This document shows, one piece after another, positions 14,979 through 18,432 of a stretch of DNA of 18,432 nt. The position numbers and the translations under genes were made by a program. Origin of the DNA: Alphaproteobacteria bacterium (lineage in GTDB: Bacteria > Pseudomonadota > Alphaproteobacteria > ATCC43930 > CGMCC-115725); assembly GCA_005884825.1 (NCBI GenBank), contig VAZT01000196.1, forward strand, positions 1 to 18,432, written 5' to 3'. How positions within the stretch are numbered: position 1 is the first letter of the stretch; every line of letters starts with the position of its first letter. A model generated the notes under the pieces. It did no database searches. It worked only from the letters and a program-made list of their open reading frames with translations, and was not told the origin of the DNA.

Positions 14979-15819
14979 TCAGCTCCGCAGGTTGTTGACG
15001 ACTTCGATCAACTCGCGGACCGCAGCGACCGATTTGTCGAAGGCCGCCTTCTCCTCGCTGTTCAGCGAGATCTCGACGATGATACGCTTCCGCCATCTGG
15101 ATCGCCGAGCTGGCGGGCGCGTAAAAGGCCGAGCCGGTCTTTAACAGCCCGACGATTTCGCCGCCGCCGTCACGGGTGCGCTGGACGATCTTGGCGAGCC
15201 GCTCCTGGGTCGTCCAACCCATCTTCACCAGGTCTGGCAGCGGGATGCCGGCAACCGTCGAGTAGCGCACCAGCGGCACCATCGTGTCGCCGTGGCCGCC
15301 GAGCACGAAAGCCGTGACGTCCTCGACCGAGACCCCGAACTCCTGCGCCAGAAAGTAGCGGAACCGGGCGCTGTCGAGGATGCCCGCCATGCCTACCACG
15401 CGCCGCGGGGGCAACCCGCAGGCCTCGCGCATGACCCAGACCATTGCGTCCAGCGGATTGGTGATGGTGATGACGAAGGCCTCGGGGCAATGCTTTTTGA
15501 TTGCCGCGCCGACTGTCTTGACGATGCCGGCATTGACCCCGATCAGATCGTCGCGGCTCATCCCCGGCTTGCGCGGGATGCCGGCGGTGACGATGACGAC
15601 ATCGGCGCCCTCGATGTCGGCGTAGTCGTTGGAGCCGCTGACGGCGGCGTCATATCCCTCGATTGCCGAGCCCTGGACGATGTCGAGCGCCTTGCCTTGC
15701 GGCACGCCCTCGACGACATCGACGAGAACGACGTCGCCGAGCTCCTTGACCCCCGCGAGGAGCGCCAGAGTGCCGCCGATCTGCCCGGCGCCGATCAGCG
15801 CGATCTTGTAGCGTGCCAT
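14979..15819 (-). pseudogene. mdh: Malate dehydrogenase, broken by an internal deletion
   Basis: An NAD-dependent malate dehydrogenase of the LDH-like bacterial type, oxidising malate to oxaloacetate. Residues 1-246 are normal: GAGQIGG (10-16), the active-site loop with R83 and R89 (GIPRKPGMSRDDL), TNPLDAMVWV near 120-129, R152 and catalytic H176 (GGHGDTMVPL). After SSAIQMAEAY the true continuation is found 35 codons from the end in a different frame (RIIVEISLNSEEKAAFDKSVAAVRELIEVV), ending at TGA 14979-14981. About 37-38 residues (normally the LPC-AYL-GEYG through VIGAGGVE stretch) are absent, with the junction near 15080-15090. As written, the original frame runs on into sucC as a chimera of 687 codons. 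The ATG at 15819 is the start. Confidence 0.87.
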
Positions 15820-15858
15820 GCCATTGCCTTTCGTCTGCGATCGCTCAACCGAAGAGAT

Positions 15859-16632
15859 CTATTTCAGGTGCTTATCGAAGAACGAGACGGCGTCCTTCCA
15901 CAGCTCCGCCGCGGGACCCTCGCGATAGCTCGGCCGGTAATCGGCTAGGAAGGCGTGCCCGGCGTTCTTGTAGACCTTGATCGTGACGTCCTTGCCGGCG
16001 CGCTGCGCGCGGCTGCGCAGCTCTTCCGATTGCGCGACCGTCGGGTTCTGGTCCTCCTCGCCGAACACCGCGAAGAGCGGGCAGTGCAGGCGATCGATCA
16101 TGTTGAGGATCGGAGTCGGGCGCGACGGGGTCGTCTCCGCATCGGGTGTCGCGCGGTGGATGAAACCGCCCCAGCAATCAACCGCCGCGTCGGCTTTGCT
16201 GCTGCTGGACGCGAACAGCAAAGTCTGGCGCCCGCCCGAGCAGAAACCGATGACGCCGATTTTGCCGGTTGCGCCGGGAAGCCCGCGCAGATGATCGGCC
16301 GCTGCCTCGAGATCCTGCACCGCCTCAGCATCCGACTTACCAAACATGACCGGGAAGACGGTGTTGATGTCGTTCGGATCGGATGGCCCACCCTTGCGGG
16401 AATAGAGGTCGGGGGCCAGCGCATTATAGCCGATATTGGCAAAGCGGCGGGCAATGTCGCGGATGTGCTCGACGAGCCCGAAAGCCTCGTGGATCACGAC
16501 GATCCCGGGATAGCGCCCGGACTGGCTCGGTTGGGCGAGATAGCCCTTTATCGTGTCCGCGCCGCTCTGCAGTTCGATGTTTTCTCCGCGCACGCGGCTA
16601 GGATCGGTAACCGCACCCGGTATATTCGCCAT
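15859..16632 (-). CDS. Dienelactone hydrolase family protein
   Basis: A 257-residue alpha/beta hydrolase of the dienelactone hydrolase family. The catalytic triad is C131 (GFCSGGRQ), D194 (FGEEDQNPT) and H226 (AGHAFLADY). The oxyanion-side segment VVIHEAFGLVEHIRDIARR lies near 45-63. A cysteine nucleophile is typical of the family. The natural substrate cannot be inferred; family members range from chlorocatechol-pathway dienelactones to general esters. The frame is open to 16929, but the ATG at 16632 has AGGAGG five bases upstream and begins MANIPGAV. It lies only 39 bases before mdh on the same strand, so it may be the first gene of the TCA operon. No signal peptide is seen. Confidence 0.9.
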   Translation of the reverse strand: MANIPGAVTDPSRVRGENIELQSGADTIKGYLAQPSQSGRYPGIVVIHEAFGLVEHIRDIARRFANIGYNALAPDLYSRKGGPSDPNDINTVFPVMFGKSDAEAVQDLEAAADHLRGLPGATGKIGVIGFCSGGRQTLLFASSSSKADAAVDCWGGFIHRATPDAETTPSRPTPILNMIDRLHCPLFAVFGEEDQNPTVAQSEELRSRAQRAGKDVTIKVYKNAGHAFLADYRPSYREGPAAELWKDAVSFFDKHLK

Positions 16633-16637
16633 GCGAT

Positions 16638-16643
16638 CCTCCT
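16638..16643 (-). promoter_or_regulatory. Ribosome binding site fixing the dienelactone hydrolase start
   Basis: AGGAGG on the minus strand, five bases before ATG 16632. It decides this start over the longer open frame that continues into the cupin region. Confidence 0.8.
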
Positions 16644-16671
16644 GAAATCGGGACGGGGAAATCGGGACCGG
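16644..16671. repeat. Two tandem 14-base units in the hydrolase leader
   Basis: The unit gaaatcgggac(g/c)gg occurs twice in a row at 16644-16657 and 16658-16671, immediately upstream of the hydrolase ribosome site in the 139-base divergent gap. It may be a simple duplication or a small operator; there is no further evidence. The remaining gap shows a TATCAT at 16735-16740 but no matching -35 box. Confidence 0.5.
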
Positions 16672-16756
16672 CAGGTTAACACCAATCTTCGGGCGGGGTG
16701 AAGGCGGCCCTCGCCGCGCGCTGGAATATGCTGCTATCATGCCGCCACCTGTCTCG

Positions 16757-16764
16757 GGAGGAGG
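16757..16764 (+). promoter_or_regulatory. Ribosome binding site fixing the cupin start
   Basis: GGAGGAGG lies seven bases before ATG 16772. An earlier in-frame ATG at 16739 would place this site inside the coding region, so 16772 is preferred. Confidence 0.75.
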
Positions 16765-16771
16765 TTCCACT

Positions 16772-17236
16772 ATGACGGTCGAACAAACAGCGCTGAAGGA
16801 AAAGCCGGCCCAGGCGCAGCCGGCCCAGGCACAGCCAGCAATGAAGCTCGCCGTGACAAGCGCGAAGACGCCGGAATTCGTCAAAGGCCGGCGTGACTTC
16901 TTCAAATACCGCGACCTCGGCGTGACCAAGGCGACCGATGGATGGATGCGGGCGCAGGTGACCTCCGCGGTTACCGGAATGACCCAGCCGACCGGCTGGC
17001 ATTACCATGTTTGCGAGGGACAGTTCGTCTACACGCTCAAAGGCTGGGTCGAGCTGGAATTCGAGGACGGCACGAACTGCCGGCTGGAGGCCGGTGACTC
17101 CGTTTTCATTCCCGGCGGAATGCTCCACCAGGAGAACCGCACCTCGGACGACCTCGAGATCCTCGAAGTGTCGGTCCCAGCGGACATGGGTACCGTCGCG
17201 GTCGACCCGCCGGCAAGACGGACGAACGGCGGATAG
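16772..17236 (+). CDS. Cupin domain-containing protein
   Basis: A 154-residue single-domain cupin. The first cupin motif is GWHYHVCEGQFVYTLKG (about 76-92), with likely metal ligands H77, H79 and Q84 in the usual glutamate region. The second motif is AGDSVFIPGGMLHQE, with H119. The N-terminus has a PAQAQPAQAQPA stretch made by a 15-base tandem duplication (16804-16833), then MKLAVTSAKTPEF. Small cupins of this type may be metal-dependent enzymes or sugar/ligand-binding regulators; the function is unknown. It is divergent from the hydrolase and followed by a tRNA. A hairpin at 17261-17284 lies between them. Confidence 0.82.
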   Translation: MTVEQTALKEKPAQAQPAQAQPAMKLAVTSAKTPEFVKGRRDFFKYRDLGVTKATDGWMRAQVTSAVTGMTQPTGWHYHVCEGQFVYTLKGWVELEFEDGTNCRLEAGDSVFIPGGMLHQENRTSDDLEILEVSVPADMGTVAVDPPARRTNGG

Positions 17237-17250
17237 CACCCGCAAACCGC

Positions 17251-17278
17251 TTGCAGGGGGCCGCGGATCGCTTATCAT
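17251..17278 (+). promoter_or_regulatory. Probable promoter of tRNA-Gly
   Basis: TTGCAG (17251-17256) and TATCAT (17273-17278) are good -35 and -10 matches, spaced by 16 bases and followed by the GC-rich stretch ccgcggc before the tRNA at 17289. GC-rich discriminators are typical of stable-RNA promoters under stringent control. The expected start is about 17285. Confidence 0.5.
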
Positions 17279-17284
17279 CCGCGG
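17261..17284. other. Perfect 8-bp inverted repeat overlapping the tRNA promoter
   Basis: ccgcggat (17261-17268) and atccgcgg (17277-17284) pair perfectly around an 8-base loop. It lies 24 bases after the cupin stop and overlaps the -10 region of the tRNA promoter. It might end cupin transcription (no U-run) or be a protein-binding site. Confidence 0.45.
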
Positions 17285-17288
17285 CAAA

Positions 17289-17362
17289 GCGGGTGTAGCT
17301 CAATGGCAGAGCAGGAGCTTCCCAAGCTTCTGACGGGGGTTCGATTCCCCTCACCCGCTCCA
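17289..17362 (+). tRNA. tRNA-Gly, anticodon CCC
   Basis: A complete 74-base cloverleaf with encoded CCA. The acceptor stem gcgggtg pairs perfectly with cacccgc. The D arm is gctc/gagc. The anticodon stem ggagc/gcttc has one G-T pair and the loop ttcccaa, giving anticodon CCC (reads GGG). The variable loop is tgac. The T arm is ggggg/cccct with loop ttcgatt. The discriminator is T. It stops five bases before the amidohydrolase stop codon on the other strand, with no visible terminator. Confidence 0.95.
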
Positions 17363-17367
17363 ACAAC

Positions 17368-18432
17368 TTAGCTTCGATTACGTCGCTTGACGGCGAGCAG
17401 CCGCTCTGCATTCCCTCCGAGTATTGCGACGCGCTCTTCATCACTCAAATCCGGGGTGCCGAGGATGTGGTCGACCGCCGTCTTGGTCCACGGGAACGGG
17501 TAATCCGTTCCCAAGACGATCTGGCTTGCGCCGACCTCGGCGACCAGGTGGCGCAATCCCTCCGGTGTGAAGACCATTGAATCGTAGTACAGCTGCCTCA
17601 GATATTCGCTCGGCTTCTTCTTCAGCGTCTTGGTGCATCGCGCGGGGAAGGTCACGCAGCCTTGATCCGAGCGGGCGGCGTAGGAGGGCAGATACCCGCC
17701 GGCATGAGCCGCGCAGATCTTGAGCCCGGGATAGTCATCGAGCGTTCCTTCGAAAATCAGATGCGACAGAGCGATCGTCGTTTCGAGCGGGTTGCCGATG
17801 ACGTTGTCCAGCCCGCCGTTCCCTTTGAGCCGCCCGGTGGCGTTGAGTTCTGCGGTGCCTTGCGGGTGGATGAAAATCAGCGCGCCGAGCTGTTCGGCTT
17901 TGGCCCAGAACGGATGATATTTCTGATCCGACAATTCCTCGCCATTGACGCTGCCGCCAATCAGCGCGCCACGTAATCCGAGTTGCTTGACCGCAACTTC
18001 GAGCTGCTCGGCGGCAAGATCCGGGTACTGCAGAGCGACCGACGCCAGACCGACAAACCGGTCCGGCTGTGCCGCGCAGATCTCGGCGAGCTTTTCGTTT
18101 TGCAGCTTGATCACCTGACCGGCAAGGTCGGGCTCGGCCTTGTACCAAAAGATCGGGTTGATGCTGAGCGCTTCGATGTCGATGCCTTGCTCGTCCATCG
18201 CCGCGATGCGTTCCGGCGAGACCACGAGCGACGGCGGCTGCACCTTCAACCCCATCAGCGCATTGGCCTCCGGCACGTGGCGATGCGCATGCACGTCGAA
18301 AGTCCGCACGCGCTTTCCGTTGACGACGACCTCGCGCCGCCGCTGCGGGGGCTGCGCCGACGCAGGGCTCAGACCGCATCCGATAAACGCCAGAGCCGCG
18401 CCAGCAGCATGGCCAAGCATTTCTCTTCTGTT
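17368..18432 (-). CDS. Amidohydrolase family protein (ACMSD-like) with Tat-type signal, start outside window
   Basis: A metal-dependent TIM-barrel amidohydrolase of the amidohydrolase-2/ACMSD-like group. Counting from ATG 18420, the metal ligands are H44 and H46 (FDVHAHRH), H185 (IFIHPQG), H239 (AAHAGGYLP) and D306 (VLGTDYPF). The last residues are ERLLAVKRRNRS. An ATG at 18420 gives 350 residues, but the frame stays open to the window edge and reads NRRE directly before MLGHAAGAALAFIGCG. The twin arginine followed by a hydrophobic stretch and ASAQ is a Tat export signal, so the true start is probably a few codons beyond 18432. Export to the periplasm is inferred. Substrate unknown; decarboxylation or hydrolysis of an aromatic or lactone compound is typical of relatives. 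Confidence 0.87.
   Translation of the reverse strand, partial: NRREMLGHAAGAALAFIGCGLSPASAQPPQRRREVVVNGKRVRTFDVHAHRHVPEANALMGLKVQPPSLVVSPERIAAMDEQGIDIEALSINPIFWYKAEPDLAGQVIKLQNEKLAEICAAQPDRFVGLASVALQYPDLAAEQLEVAVKQLGLRGALIGGSVNGEELSDQKYHPFWAKAEQLGALIFIHPQGTAELNATGRLKGNGGLDNVIGNPLETTIALSHLIFEGTLDDYPGLKICAAHAGGYLPSYAARSDQGCVTFPARCTKTLKKKPSEYLRQLYYDSMVFTPEGLRHLVAEVGASQIVLGTDYPFPWTKTAVDHILGTPDLSDEERVAILGGNAERLLAVKRRNRS

Noticed and set aside
13756..15819. A malate dehydrogenase-SucC fusion protein
   Set aside because: The joining part (HRRDLAEQRGEGG onward) is the mdh C-terminus read in the wrong frame plus spacer; the true mdh end is found in another frame, so the fusion results from the deletion.

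Overview
The window is high-GC DNA (long open frames on the strand opposite most genes, GTG and TTG starts) carrying gene orders typical of Alphaproteobacteria. The strongest clue is the order mdh-sucC-sucD-sucA-sucB-lpd on one strand; the DUF484-xerC pair is also typical. A Rhodospirillales-like or related uncultured lineage is my inference; the sequence does not fix the order or genus. Everything looks like chromosomal housekeeping DNA. I see no phage, plasmid, transposase, CRISPR or defence genes. Layout, left to right. (1) Bases 2-1431, plus strand: the 3' part of a DUF2161 PD-(D/E)XK-like gene, overlapped by ATGA by a spermidine-synthase-fold SAM protein. (2) 1432-1623: a repeat element rich in hairpins between convergent genes. 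(3) priA on the minus strand (1624-3858). (4) Divergent from it, DUF484 and xerC with a GTGA overlap (4009-5837); the xerC 3' end runs into a second repeat family. (5) 5859-7554, plus strand: an apparent operon of a Lin0512 protein, a shortened second Lin0512 copy, a nitroreductase and a CMD-family protein. (6) 7556-16632, minus strand, transcribed right to left: a dienelactone hydrolase-like gene, then mdh, sucC, sucD, a repeat element, sucA, sucB, lpd. This is the TCA-cycle block: succinyl-CoA synthetase, the 2-oxoglutarate dehydrogenase complex and malate dehydrogenase. (7) 16772-17236: a cupin gene divergent from the hydrolase. (8) tRNA-Gly(CCC) at 17289-17362. (9) 17368 to the window end, minus strand: an amidohydrolase with a Tat-like signal, whose start lies just outside. 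The most unusual property is a set of similar-looking sequence losses. lpd and mdh each lack an estimated 35-40 codons internally and switch frame at the gap. sucB lacks most of its E3-binding domain. The second Lin0512 gene lacks its N-terminal third. The nitroreductase/CMD junction lacks the end of one gene and the start of the next. Flanking genes (priA, xerC, sucA, sucC, sucD, the hydrolase) look complete. Either the assembly has lost blocks of roughly 100-150 bases at several points, for example closed gaps, or this locus has really suffered repeated short deletions. Similar size and tight clustering make an assembly cause more likely in my view, but the sequence alone cannot decide. Two repeat families are also worth attention: a VIPAKAGIQ-type palindromic repeat, present twice and once supplying the XerC C-terminus and stop codon; and a CCCTCAC/GTGAGGG-bounded repeat, present once between genes and once in frame inside the sucB linker. 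I did not find a convincing new multi-gene system. The Lin0512/nitroreductase/CMD cluster is the least understood group here.
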